Origin: Bacteroidales bacterium
GTDB taxonomy: Bacteria > Bacteroidota > Bacteroidia > Bacteroidales > UBA3824
Length of the DNA stretch: 64,000 bases
Assembly: GCA_016286055.1 (NCBI GenBank)
Contig: JAEERW010000001.1
Span: forward strand, 388,189-452,188
Reading direction: 5' to 3'
Shown here in pieces: positions 50,861-60,130 of this stretch. The notes beneath the pieces were generated by a model. The model was not told where the DNA came from. It ran no database searches and was given only the letters and a program-made list of their open reading frames with translations. The first letter of the stretch is position 1. The number at the start of each line of letters is the position of its first letter. Made by a program: the position numbers and the translations under genes.

Positions 50861-51778
50861 ATGAGCAATTTAAAATCTATAGCGGTTAGCAGTATGCTCA
50901 CAAAACTGATTGCTGCAAATGTGATAGTTTTTGTAATATTGAAAGTTGCAGAACTCGTCACCTTTTTATTCTCCTCGCCATTGGCTATGGACGATGTTGC
51001 ATTTGAATATTTGGCAGTTCCGGCAGATTTGTCGAAACTTGCTTCAAGGTTTTGGACTCCGCTAACCTATATGTTTCTCCATGATGGTTTTTTGCATATT
51101 TTAGGTAATATGCTGTGGCTCTTCTTTTTAGGAAAGGTTTTTTTTGATATATTCAACGGACGTCGTCTGTTCGCAGTTTATATTCTCGGTGGCCTTAGCG
51201 GGGCGCTGTTTTATGTGGCGGCTTACAATCTGTTTCCAGCGTTTGAGTCGGTACGCCCTTTGTCGTGCTGTATGGGCGCAAGTGCGGCTGTGTCGGCAGT
51301 AGTGATTGCTGTATGTGTATATAAGCCCAAAGAAAAACTCTATTTCTTTGGTATCTTGCCGGTGGAGTTGAAATGGTTGGGCATAATCTATGTGCTTATC
51401 GACCTTCTTTCTATCGCTGGCAACAATCCTGGTGGTCATATTTCACATCTTGGTGGCGCGGCTTTTGGTGCAACTTTTGCACTTTGCCTTCAAAAAGGAA
51501 AAGATATTACGCAGTGGTTTTGCTCCATCACCGATACCGTGGTATCTTGGTTTGGTTCCGACAACTCTACCAAGCGTCCAAAAATGAAAGTAACATTCAA
51601 CAAGAGTTGCGATACAGAGTATGCCGAAGCCACTACAGTTTCCGACGAAGAGTATAATCGCCGCAAGCACGACGAAAACGAACAAATAGACCGTATTCTT
51701 GAAAAAATATCAAAAAGCGGTTACGACCACTTGACAAAAGAGGAAAAAGACTTTTTGTTTAGGGCGAGCCGCAAATAG
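50861..51778 (+). CDS. Rhomboid-family intramembrane serine protease 2
   Basis: 305 residues with about six membrane helices, then a cytoplasmic tail of about 90 residues (DEEYNRRKHDENEQIDRILEK). Catalytic residues are Ser141 (GASAAV) and His196 (ISHLGG). The tail ends KEEKDFLFRASRK; a comparable C-terminal motif is seen in rhomboids of this phylum. The two rhomboids share no long identical stretches and may form a heteromer or act on different substrates. Confidence 0.9.
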   Translation: MSNLKSIAVSSMLTKLIAANVIVFVILKVAELVTFLFSSPLAMDDVAFEYLAVPADLSKLASRFWTPLTYMFLHDGFLHILGNMLWLFFLGKVFFDIFNGRRLFAVYILGGLSGALFYVAAYNLFPAFESVRPLSCCMGASAAVSAVVIAVCVYKPKEKLYFFGILPVELKWLGIIYVLIDLLSIAGNNPGGHISHLGGAAFGATFALCLQKGKDITQWFCSITDTVVSWFGSDNSTKRPKMKVTFNKSCDTEYAEATTVSDEEYNRRKHDENEQIDRILEKISKSGYDHLTKEEKDFLFRASRK

Positions 51779-51787
51779 TTTCTGATT

Positions 51788-53995
51788 ATGTGCAGATTGT
51801 TTTGTATAATATTGACTTTGTGTGCGTTGACTGTTTCGGCGCAACAACAGACTACAAATAGTTTTTCGGTAACTCATCTTACGGTAGACCTTATTGAAGA
51901 AACCGATGTTGTGTATTCCAAGGGTTTTAAAACTTCGGTAGAGCTTCCGGAATATGATTTCGACAATCCTTTGATGCAGGTGGCTGAAATTAACACCACC
52001 CATCCGCGTTTTGGCTGGCAGGTAGAATCAAAGAAGGCTGAATTTTATCAAACTGCATACCGTTTGCTCGTGGCATCGTCGCTATTGCTTTTGCGTGAGG
52101 GCAGTGCCGACGTGTGGGACAGTGGCGATGTGCCTGACAGCAATTCTACCGGCATAGTTTTTCGAGGAAGGCCCCTTCCGGCTGGCGCTATATATTACTA
52201 TACAGTAAAGGTTTTCGACCAAAAACACCGTTGCTCGGCTTATGCTGCTCCCAAGGGCTTTATTGTTTCGCCCGAACCAGACGATGCCTGCGCTTCGCTT
52301 CCTTTGCAAAAGTCGCTACAGATGCCTGTGGTGATTACTCATCCAAACCATTCGCTTCTGCTTGATTTTGGCACTGACGCTTTTTCGCAGGTGCGTTTCC
52401 GTTTTACCAATGTTACGCCAAATCAACCTATTACAGTACGTTTGGGCGAATTGTCGGATAGTTGCGGCGTTTGTACTCGTCCTGGTGGCTCAAAACGTTA
52501 TGCGGTATACCATTTTACTCTCGATTCGGCAGGAGAATACTCTTTTGAAATTCGCAAAGACAAGCGTAATACCAATCCAAACGACAATGAGAGCGGTGTT
52601 TCGCCTATTTTTATGCCAAAATATATTGGTGAGGTTTATCCATTTAGGTATTGTCAGATAGAGGGTTATAACGGTTCGTTTCTTTACCGTGATGCCCTGA
52701 GGTCGTATGTGCACTATCCGTTTAACGATAATGCCGCCGATTTTTCTTCGTCCGACACTGTGTTGAACCGTTTGTGGGAGCTCTGCAAACATTCTATGAA
52801 AGCTACATCGTTTTCTGGAAAGTTTGTTGACGGCGACAGAGAGCGCATTCCTTACGCATCCGCGGCTCTGATCAATCAACTCAGTTTTTACGCTACCGAC
52901 GCACATTATTCCATAGCCCGCACCACTTTGGAACATATTATCAACAACCCTACCTGCCGTACTGAGGATATTTTGCTTACTCTTTTCCTTGCTTGGAACG
53001 ATTATCTCTACACAGGCGACGACTTTATTTTAAAGAAGTATTATCCCCAGCTGAAAAACAACACATTAATGTATCTTCGTAAATCCGACGGATTGCTTTA
53101 TACTGGTGATGGCGTTACTGGTATCGACAATTTGCAGAAAGTAGGATTCCGTGGCAACCGTTTTAGCGATCTTATTGATATATCCGACCACACGGCTGGT
53201 GTTTATGATCGTGGCAAATGCAATACAGTTACCAATGCTTTTCATTTTAAGTCGCTTATGCTTCTTGCCGACATAGCCACTGCCATTGGCAACAAGTTCG
53301 ATGCCGACAATTATAGGTCGTTGGCACGTGTTACACAAAACTCTGTCAACACTATGCTAACCGATAGTTGCGGTATCTATGTTGATGCTCTCGGAAGTGT
53401 AAATAAGTCGCTGTTAGCCAATATGTATGCTTTGAACTTTGGCTTGGTTGACGACCTTAACCGTGGCATTGTGAAAAATTACGTTCTTGGTTGCGGAATG
53501 GATTGCAGTGTTTATGGTGCGCAGTTTCTGTTAGATGCTTTGTTTGACCAAGGTTTGGAAGGATATGGATTGCGACTGCTCACCGACACTTCGTCGCGGA
53601 GTTTTTATAATATGATACGTTCTGGCAGCACCGTTACCACCGAGGCATGGAACGATGAAAGCAGACCCGACCAAGTGTGGAACTCCGCCTATGGTGCTGC
53701 TCCTGCCAATATCATTATGCGCAAGATTATGGGCATAGAGCCGCTTACCGCAGGATTTGCCACTGTGTCTATTGCACCTAAGCCGTCGTCGTTGTCGAAT
53801 GCTTCAATTACAGTGCCATCGCCACGAGGCAAAATTAGTGTGCGGTTTGAAAAATCAAGCAAAAAATTTGATATTTATGTGGAAATACCACCCAACTGTC
53901 GTGCACGGGTGCGTCTTCCATATAGTAAAAAATATGTGTGGGTGGGATGTGGTAAGCATCACCTCTCTGAGCCGCATTATTCAAACAAGAAATGA
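51788..53995 (+). CDS. Secreted GH78-like alpha-L-rhamnosidase-family enzyme
   Basis: 735 residues. A signal peptide (about 1-18, ending VSAQ) is followed by N-terminal beta domains (TTHPRFGWQVES, the Bac_rhamnosid_N-like opening) and an (alpha/alpha)6 barrel from about residue 315. The catalytic region has VDGDRERIPYASAALINQ, in which the Glu of DRER corresponds to the general acid of GH78, and a C-terminal beta domain. It probably removes terminal alpha-L-rhamnose in the periplasm or at the surface. Its 3' end overlaps the convergent HAD gene by 19 bp. Confidence 0.82.
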   Translation: MCRLFCIILTLCALTVSAQQQTTNSFSVTHLTVDLIEETDVVYSKGFKTSVELPEYDFDNPLMQVAEINTTHPRFGWQVESKKAEFYQTAYRLLVASSLLLLREGSADVWDSGDVPDSNSTGIVFRGRPLPAGAIYYYTVKVFDQKHRCSAYAAPKGFIVSPEPDDACASLPLQKSLQMPVVITHPNHSLLLDFGTDAFSQVRFRFTNVTPNQPITVRLGELSDSCGVCTRPGGSKRYAVYHFTLDSAGEYSFEIRKDKRNTNPNDNESGVSPIFMPKYIGEVYPFRYCQIEGYNGSFLYRDALRSYVHYPFNDNAADFSSSDTVLNRLWELCKHSMKATSFSGKFVDGDRERIPYASAALINQLSFYATDAHYSIARTTLEHIINNPTCRTEDILLTLFLAWNDYLYTGDDFILKKYYPQLKNNTLMYLRKSDGLLYTGDGVTGIDNLQKVGFRGNRFSDLIDISDHTAGVYDRGKCNTVTNAFHFKSLMLLADIATAIGNKFDADNYRSLARVTQNSVNTMLTDSCGIYVDALGSVNKSLLANMYALNFGLVDDLNRGIVKNYVLGCGMDCSVYGAQFLLDALFDQGLEGYGLRLLTDTSSRSFYNMIRSGSTVTTEAWNDESRPDQVWNSAYGAAPANIIMRKIMGIEPLTAGFATVSIAPKPSSLSNASITVPSPRGKISVRFEKSSKKFDIYVEIPPNCRARVRLPYSKKYVWVGCGKHHLSEPHYSNKK

Positions 53996-54672
53996 TCCTC
54001 TCGTGGCAAAACGATGTTTAAGTCTATGATGCTAAACGAGTCGTTGATATCTTCCAGCACCAAAGTGTCGTATTTTGAGCAGTCGTCGCCTGTACTGTTG
54101 ATTATCACTATTTTACCAGCACCAAAACGTTCTGCTGCTTCTATGCCGGCGGGCGAATCCTCAAACACCATTATCTCTTCCGGCTCTAAAAACAACTGCT
54201 TGGCTGCCTTTTGAAAAATATCTGGCTCTGGTTTGCTCTTGAATGTGTAGTCGTTGTAGATAAAGCGTCGGCGGGGAAACCATTTTTTGAGTTCGTAACG
54301 CTCGTAGTAGAAATCTGCATTGGTTTTGTCGCTACTTGTGGCAATTGCTATGGGTATGGAGCATGCAAGGCAGAAATCAAACAGCTTAGTAACGCCCGGC
54401 TGAAGATCAAATTCGTTATTAATAATAAGGTGTCGGTAAATCGCCTCCTTTTCGTCAGCGAGCGTGTTTAATTCGTGGGGCGTCAAGTCTTTTTTGAATA
54501 AATATTTGAATATTTCGGCATTGGTGCGGCCGTGCATGTTGTCGCGGATTTCTTGATCGGAAAGATTGATACGGTATTTTTTGAGAAAAATATTCCATGC
54601 CTTGTTGTGAAACGGAGTGTCCCACAGCAAGGTGCCGTTGAAATCGAATATGATTCCGCGAATCCTTGACAT
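53977..54672 (-). CDS. HAD-family phosphatase, beta-phosphoglucomutase-like
   Basis: 231 residues from the ATG at 54670-54672; the frame opens with a TTG at 54681. Motif I reads FDFNGTLLWDT: the nucleophile Asp is kept, but the second position is Asn, not the Asp of DxD; motif II is IATSSD, motif III KSKPEPDIF, motif IV FEDSPAGIEAA. It has a helical cap (about 20-85). DxN HADs exist, but the change should reduce leaving-group protonation. It converges with the GH78 gene. A perfect promoter lies upstream. Confidence 0.88.
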   Translation of the reverse strand: MSRIRGIIFDFNGTLLWDTPFHNKAWNIFLKKYRINLSDQEIRDNMHGRTNAEIFKYLFKKDLTPHELNTLADEKEAIYRHLIINNEFDLQPGVTKLFDFCLACSIPIAIATSSDKTNADFYYERYELKKWFPRRRFIYNDYTFKSKPEPDIFQKAAKQLFLEPEEIMVFEDSPAGIEAAERFGAGKIVIINSTGDDCSKYDTLVLEDINDSFSIIDLNIVLPREDHFLFE

Positions 54673-54701
54673 TTTTTCCAAAAAAACTTTTTAATTAAAC
54701 G

Positions 54702-54733
54702 CAAAATTAGAGCAAAAATCTGCTTTTTGCAAA
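54702..54733 (-). promoter_or_regulatory. Perfect promoter of the HAD gene
   Basis: On the minus strand TTTG (54730-54733), a 20-bp spacer and TAATTTTG (54702-54709), an exact consensus. The -33 box is only 9 bp from the divergent -7 box at 54742-54749. Confidence 0.8.
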
Positions 54734-54741
54734 TTTTTTTG

Positions 54742-54749
54742 TATATTTG
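54742..54749 (+). promoter_or_regulatory. -7 box of the slipin operon
   Basis: TATATTTG, exact consensus, about 92 bp before the slipin ATG; TCTG at 54719-54722 with a 19-bp spacer is a possible -33 box. The two divergent promoters interlock. Confidence 0.55.
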
Positions 54750-54841
54750 TGTCGTACATATCTCCTAGGTGGTAGTGTACTACTATATTTTGGCCATTGA
54801 AGGTCTGTTGTAATTGTTTAACTATTTAAAACTATTTAATT

Positions 54842-55612
54842 ATGGACGCAAGTGCTTCTTTATTAATCTTTGTGATTGTAGTGTTTGTGGTTATGTTCTT
54901 TTCTACAATCAAACAGGTTAACCAGTATGAACGTGGTATCAAATTCCGTTTTGGTAAGTTTGTAAAAATTCTTCAACCGGGATGGAAGGTGATAATTCCT
55001 GTAATAGAGTCTATTAGAAAAGTAGACGTAAGAACTAAGGCTGTTGACGTGCCTGCACAAGAGGCTATCACTCGCGATAATGTGTCGGTGCAGATCAACG
55101 CAGTTCTTTATTATAAGATATTTGATTCGAGCAAGGCTGTGCTCGAAGTTGAAAACTTTATGTATGCCGTTGGTCAGCTTGCCCAAACCACTATGCGAAA
55201 TGTAGTTGGCTCGGTAACACTCGATGAATTGCTTTCAGAACGCGATAAAATTAGTTCACAGATTTGCGAAATTATTGACAAGGATTCCGATCCTTGGGGT
55301 ATTACCGTTGAAAATGTGGAACTTAAAGATGTGGCTTTGCCCGTAGAGATGAAGCGCTCTCTTGCCGTGGCTGCTGAGGCTGAACGTGAAAAAACAGCAG
55401 TTATCACTAAGGCTCAGGGCGAACTCGAAGCTTCTAACAGCCTCGCCAAGGCTGCTCAGATTATGAGCCAAACTCCTGGTGCTATGCATCTCCGTACACT
55501 TGCTACTCTTAGCGACTTGTCGAGCGATCAATCTAACACTATCATATTCTGTCTGCCTGTTGAGGTGCTTACCGCACTGCAAAAACTTGGTGGCACAACT
55601 GATAAACAATAA
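54842..55612 (+). CDS. Slipin / stomatin-like SPFH protein
   Basis: 256 residues. An N-terminal membrane helix (about 5-22), then the SPFH/Band7 domain (YERGIKFRFGKFVKILQPGW, VDVRTKAVDVPAQEAITRDNV noted in its VDVPAQ core) and a helical, Ala/Glu-rich C-terminal region (about 180-235) that drives oligomerisation. Slipins form ring assemblies on the membrane and often act beside NfeD proteases; no nfeD gene is here. It leads an operon in which the next gene is a SpoIIE-type phosphatase. Confidence 0.92.
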   Translation: MDASASLLIFVIVVFVVMFFSTIKQVNQYERGIKFRFGKFVKILQPGWKVIIPVIESIRKVDVRTKAVDVPAQEAITRDNVSVQINAVLYYKIFDSSKAVLEVENFMYAVGQLAQTTMRNVVGSVTLDELLSERDKISSQICEIIDKDSDPWGITVENVELKDVALPVEMKRSLAVAAEAEREKTAVITKAQGELEASNSLAKAAQIMSQTPGAMHLRTLATLSDLSSDQSNTIIFCLPVEVLTALQKLGGTTDKQ

Positions 55613-55627
55613 GGTTTTGTTTGCACA

Positions 55628-56560
55628 ATGCAGGGGTTTCTCATTATCGTTATTGGTGTTTTGGTGTTGTCGCTTGTGGCGGTGCTTATGTTTATGCTCC
55701 GCAAAATCAAGCGTATAAATGCTGAATTGCAACGCCAAAAAAACGAGATTGAGCAACAAAAGAACCTTATTGAGCAAAAAAACTGCGAAATTACCGACTC
55801 CATCAACTATGCCCGAAAAATTCAGGACAATATACTCCTGCCCGAAACCAAGTTGAAACAATGGTTGCCGCAGATGTTTATCTACTTTAAACCCAAAGAT
55901 ATTGTCAGCGGCGATTTTTATTGGTTTTCAAAGTTTGAGAATAAATATGTGATTACCGCCATCGATTGCACGGGTCACGGAGTGCCGGGTGCGTTCCTCT
56001 CGATGGTAGGCAACACTCTCTTGCACGAGATTGTGAATATCAAGCACGTTTTCAAGCCCGATGTGATTCTTACCATGCTCCACACCGGCATCCGCCTTGC
56101 TCTAAATCAAAGCAACGAGGATTCCGACAGCGAAGATGGTATGGATATGAGCCTCTGCACCGTAGATGCCAAACTGCACCGTTTTCAGTTTGCCGGAGCC
56201 AAAAACAACCTCTATGTGGTGCAGGGCGACAAACTTAAAATCCTCAAAGCCAATTACTACTCAATAGGCGGACGTCAGTTGCGCCCCGATATGCAGATAG
56301 AGTTCACTTGCTACGACTTTATGTACGACGACAACACCTCTATTTATATGTTCTCCGATGGCTACCTCGACCAGTTTGGCGGCGACAACAATGAGAAATT
56401 CAACACGCAGCGTTTTCGCGAGATGATTCTCAACAACCGAAACCTGCCAATGGAACAGCAGAAGACGGTGCTTGCTGAAACTATGGACAAGTGGAAGGGT
56501 GAACGCCAACAAATAGACGATTTCCTAGTGTTGGGTGTAAAACTTGCTGATTTACAATAA
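55628..56560 (+). CDS. Membrane-anchored SpoIIE/PP2C-type phosphatase
   Basis: 310 residues: membrane helix (about 4-24), coiled coil (about 28-58), then a PP2C-like SpoIIE domain with metal-site motifs SGDFYW, DCTGHGVPGAFLSMVG, SDGYLDQFGG and the final QIDDFLVLGV. This is the domain of P. aeruginosa SiaA, which dephosphorylates SiaC. It is therefore the best candidate in the window for the phosphatase of the SiaB/SiaC switch at 9.4-11 kb. It has no HAMP domain and no periplasmic sensor. Confidence 0.88.
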   Translation: MQGFLIIVIGVLVLSLVAVLMFMLRKIKRINAELQRQKNEIEQQKNLIEQKNCEITDSINYARKIQDNILLPETKLKQWLPQMFIYFKPKDIVSGDFYWFSKFENKYVITAIDCTGHGVPGAFLSMVGNTLLHEIVNIKHVFKPDVILTMLHTGIRLALNQSNEDSDSEDGMDMSLCTVDAKLHRFQFAGAKNNLYVVQGDKLKILKANYYSIGGRQLRPDMQIEFTCYDFMYDDNTSIYMFSDGYLDQFGGDNNEKFNTQRFREMILNNRNLPMEQQKTVLAETMDKWKGERQQIDDFLVLGVKLADLQ

Positions 56561-56581
56561 TATTACTAATAACTTGCTATA

Positions 56582-58546
56582 ATGAAACGATTGTTACTGC
56601 TTTCAATTATTACAATTACCCTTGCGCTTTCGGTTGATGCGCAAAACTACACCGTCAATTCACCCGACGGACGTTTAAAGGTGGACATCAACTGCACAAG
56701 CGGCAAGGTATATTATTCTGTTTCGCTCAATGGCAAAGAGTTTTTGAAGCAGTCGCAGTTGGGACTTGTTACCACTGTGGGCGATTTTTCTGAAAACCTC
56801 ACACCTAAGGATTTCAAAACTGAGGCAATAGCGTTTAGTTACGATAGCAAAGTATTGAAACTTAGCCATATAGATGTTTCTGCCACACGTGCAGTGCTTA
56901 GCCTTTATCAAAACAACCGTCCCGCTATCGACTTGGTTTTCATGTTGAAAAACAACGACTTGGCATTTAAATACGTTGTTTATCCGCAACCGAATCCAAA
57001 ATCTCCCACCGAGCCATTTGCCTGTGCGGTGATTAACAACGAAAAATCATTCTTCAACTTCCCTGACGGCACTACCACCTTCCTCTCGCCGCAGATGAAG
57101 GGGCAGACAGGATGGGCACGCACCGCGCCAAGTTACGAGCAACCATATTTTGCCGACGACAAAACTGGCAAGAACGCCAACGGTTTGGGATTCATATTCC
57201 CAGCGTTGTTTCACGTGCCTAACGGATGGGTGCTGGTTTCTGAAACTGGCGTAACGTCAGCATATTGCGCATCGCATATCACTTGCGAGGGCGGAGCAAG
57301 TTACAAGGTGGCTTTCCCTTTGGAGGAGGATTACAACGGCAACGGCTCTTCCGCTCCGGGTATTTCGCTTTTGGGTGAAACTCCTTGGCGCACAATATCT
57401 TTGGGCGAAACACTTGCACCTATTGTTGAAACCACAATTCCGTGGGATTTTGTTGAACCCCTCTATGCTCCATCTAAAAACTATACCTACGGCGCTGGCA
57501 CTTGGAGTTGGATTATAGGTTTCGATGAGAGTGTCAACTTTCAGGAGCAAAAACGCTATATCGACTTTACCGCCGACCTTGGTTTCGTTTCGCAAATAGT
57601 TGACAACTGGTGGGATACGCAAATTACACGCGATTCTATTGAGATTCTTGCCAAATATGCCAAGCAGAAAGGCACGTCGCTCTGTCTTTGGTACAACTCA
57701 AACGGTTATTGGAACGACGCTCCGCAAGGTCCTAAGCATATTATGAACAATATTATCAAACGCCGCCGCGAGATGGCGTGGATGCAATCGATTGGCATCC
57801 GCGGTATCAAGGTAGATTTCTTAGGCTCTGACAAACAGCAGACTATGCAACTCTACGAGGATATTCTTGCCGACGCCAACGATTTTGGATTGGAGGTGAT
57901 TTTCCACGGGGCAACCCTGCCGAGAGGGTGGGAGATAATGTACCCCAACTTTATTGGTTCTGAGGCAGTTCTCGCAAGCGAGAACCTTCATTTTGGCGAT
58001 GATTTTTGCCGTCAAGAATCTTACAATGCAACCCTTCATCCTATAATTCGCAACTCTGTGGCTGCGATGGATTACGGCGGCATCACTTTCAATAATTATT
58101 TCAACTCCACCAACGACACCACTATGTGGGGCGGACACCGTGTTACTTCGGATGTTTTTCAGATGGCTGTGGCTGTCTTGTTCCAATGTCCGCTCAATCA
58201 CACTGCACTATATTATAATGTGTTGCCCAAAGAGCAATGGAAACTCGATTTTGTAAAGCAATGCCCCACGCTCTGGGACGACATCAAGTTTATCGACGGC
58301 TATCCCGGCAAGTATCTGATAATTGCCCGCCGAAGTGGTAGCAAGTGGTATATTGCAGCCATCAATGCTCAAAAAGAACCTTTGAAACGCACTCTCAATC
58401 TTGATTTTATAAATGGCGGTGTAACCGTTTATGCCGACGATGCCAAGCTTAACGGCTCTATGAAACAGGTAACGCCAAAGAAGAATATGTTGCAGATTAC
58501 CGTCCCCCACGACGGCGCAACCATAATTGTAGGTAACTCTAAATAA
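56582..58546 (+). CDS. GH97 glycoside hydrolase, probably the retaining subgroup
   Basis: 654 residues with a signal peptide (about 1-20, ending VDAQ). N-terminal beta-super-sandwich (to about 275), TIM barrel (to about 560), C-terminal beta domain: the layout of SusB. In the barrel GIRGIKVDFLGSDKQ has Asp where the retaining alpha-galactosidase of GH97 has its nucleophile and where SusB has Gly. The later HGATLPRGWEIMYPNFIGSEAV holds a conserved Glu. A retaining alpha-galactosidase or glucosidase is therefore suggested; substrate not fixed. Confidence 0.88.
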   Translation: MKRLLLLSIITITLALSVDAQNYTVNSPDGRLKVDINCTSGKVYYSVSLNGKEFLKQSQLGLVTTVGDFSENLTPKDFKTEAIAFSYDSKVLKLSHIDVSATRAVLSLYQNNRPAIDLVFMLKNNDLAFKYVVYPQPNPKSPTEPFACAVINNEKSFFNFPDGTTTFLSPQMKGQTGWARTAPSYEQPYFADDKTGKNANGLGFIFPALFHVPNGWVLVSETGVTSAYCASHITCEGGASYKVAFPLEEDYNGNGSSAPGISLLGETPWRTISLGETLAPIVETTIPWDFVEPLYAPSKNYTYGAGTWSWIIGFDESVNFQEQKRYIDFTADLGFVSQIVDNWWDTQITRDSIEILAKYAKQKGTSLCLWYNSNGYWNDAPQGPKHIMNNIIKRRREMAWMQSIGIRGIKVDFLGSDKQQTMQLYEDILADANDFGLEVIFHGATLPRGWEIMYPNFIGSEAVLASENLHFGDDFCRQESYNATLHPIIRNSVAAMDYGGITFNNYFNSTNDTTMWGGHRVTSDVFQMAVAVLFQCPLNHTALYYNVLPKEQWKLDFVKQCPTLWDDIKFIDGYPGKYLIIARRSGSKWYIAAINAQKEPLKRTLNLDFINGGVTVYADDAKLNGSMKQVTPKKNMLQITVPHDGATIIVGNSK

Positions 58547-58554
58547 TTTTGTAT

Positions 58555-59340
58555 ATGAAAAACGCTCTATTTGTAATCGACCCGCAGAACGATTTTTGCG
58601 AAAATACTGGCTCACTGTATGTTCCAGGTGCAACAGGCGATATGACTCGTCTCGCCTCGTTTCTTCGTCGCAATGCCGATAAGATCGACAATGTTATTAT
58701 GACCGCTGACGACCATCAGCCCAACGATATATCTCATCCCGCTTTCTGGGTAGACGTTCAGGGAAAACATCCCGCTCCTTTTACTTCCATTTCGGTGGAG
58801 GATGTAAATAATAAGGTGTGGTTGCCTGCCGATGGAAATGTTTCGAGGGCTGTGGATTATCTTGCACAACTCAAAGCCGCTGGCAAATACGCACATACCA
58901 TATGGCCTGTGCATTGTATTTCGGGTACTTGCGGTGCGGATATTTGCAAATCATTGATGGACGCTGTTTTGGAATGGGCTGCGCAGACCAAGGGTTATTT
59001 CACCATAGTCCGTAAGGGTGCTTTCCCGTTTTCGGAACATTTCGGTGCATTTCAGGCTGAGGTTACAAATCCGGATTTCCCTGATACAATGTTTAACTAC
59101 GCCCTTGCCGAAAAACTCTATGAATACGACAAAGTATATTTGGCAGGTGAAGCCAAGAGCCATTGTGTAGCCAACACCATTGCGCAATTGTTTGACAATA
59201 TGCCTAAATTGGTTTCTAAACTCGTTATCTTAGAAGATGCTATGGGTTGTGTGGCTGGCTTTGAGCACGCCGCCGACCAAATTTATGAAACTGCCAAAAT
59301 CCGTGGCGCACAATTTGCCGACACAAGCATAACTCTTTGA
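58555..59340 (+). CDS. Isochorismatase-fold hydrolase, nicotinamidase-like
   Basis: 261 residues from the ATG at 58555 (an earlier TTG at 58549 is less likely). The catalytic triad is Asp9 (VIDPQNDF), Lys154 (RKGAFPF) and Cys204 (AKSHCVANT). The DDHQPND..H pattern (Asp53, His54, His61) looks like the metal site of nicotinamidases. The protein is longer than PncA (about 210 residues), with an insert around residues 110-150, so the substrate may differ. It is 8 bp after the GH97 gene. Confidence 0.85.
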   Translation: MKNALFVIDPQNDFCENTGSLYVPGATGDMTRLASFLRRNADKIDNVIMTADDHQPNDISHPAFWVDVQGKHPAPFTSISVEDVNNKVWLPADGNVSRAVDYLAQLKAAGKYAHTIWPVHCISGTCGADICKSLMDAVLEWAAQTKGYFTIVRKGAFPFSEHFGAFQAEVTNPDFPDTMFNYALAEKLYEYDKVYLAGEAKSHCVANTIAQLFDNMPKLVSKLVILEDAMGCVAGFEHAADQIYETAKIRGAQFADTSITL

Positions 59341-59344
59341 TATT

Positions 59345-60130
59345 ATGGGTCTGTTTACACTTACCGACAAGCGTATCTACCGCCGCATGGGTTACGAACT
59401 CGACCAAAAGGAGTATTACCTTCGGTATTTGAGCGAGATACAGAATTGGAGCCAACATATACTTAATACTAAGCACTTTATAGTTAACTCTGCCAAAAAA
59501 TGCTCCGCCCATCATACTGCGGTGGTACTTGGTAGCGGTTGGTGTCTTGATGTACCTGTGATGGAACTCAGCCGTATGTTTGACAAGGTTTATTTTGTTG
59601 ACCTTCTGCATCCCCCTAAGGTGGTTGCCAAGTTCAAAGAGTTTGAAAATGTGAAGTTTGTAACCGAGGATATTACCAAAATTGTGGCGGAGACCTACAA
59701 CTGTGTCAACCGTTACAAAAATTTTTCGGTGGATATGCTTAGTTCGTCAACAAATTATAGCACAGCCGATTATAGCGACCTTTTGGTTAATTTCGACTTT
59801 GTGGTATCGGTTAATACTCTCGCATTTTTAGATGACCTGATTCTCGATTTCCTTATGCAGAAGGAACTTATCGACGAACTTTCGTCAAAAACACTCAGCC
59901 GTTTTATTCAGACTTATCACCTTGGAATGTTGCCCAAAGGCAAGTCGTGCGTGATAACTCCTGTTAAAATCAAGACTTTTAATGCCGAAGGGCTTGAAAT
60001 GTTTGACCGTCCGATGCTCTTTTTCGACGTTGAAGAAATTGCTGGCAGCAAGGAGTGGGTTTGGAATTATAGCAGCGGCCTTATCTCAACCGTTAGGCGA
60101 GAGTACACTGTTAAGGCTTGGAGTATTTAA
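59345..60130 (+). CDS. Rossmann-fold protein, possibly a degenerate methyltransferase
   Basis: 261 residues. The core TAVVLGSGWCLDVPVMEL and KVYFVDLLHPPKVV look like a class I methyltransferase SAM site (motif I G-x-G-x-x-x-D-x-P, then an acidic strand). The N-terminal 50 residues and the C-terminal DVEEIAGSKEWVW part match nothing I know. No signal peptide. It closes the slipin-phosphatase-GH97 operon and overlaps the convergent mutS2 stop by 4 bp. The product may methylate something or may just bind a nucleotide. Confidence 0.65.
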   Translation: MGLFTLTDKRIYRRMGYELDQKEYYLRYLSEIQNWSQHILNTKHFIVNSAKKCSAHHTAVVLGSGWCLDVPVMELSRMFDKVYFVDLLHPPKVVAKFKEFENVKFVTEDITKIVAETYNCVNRYKNFSVDMLSSSTNYSTADYSDLLVNFDFVVSVNTLAFLDDLILDFLMQKELIDELSSKTLSRFIQTYHLGMLPKGKSCVITPVKIKTFNAEGLEMFDRPMLFFDVEEIAGSKEWVWNYSSGLISTVRREYTVKAWSI

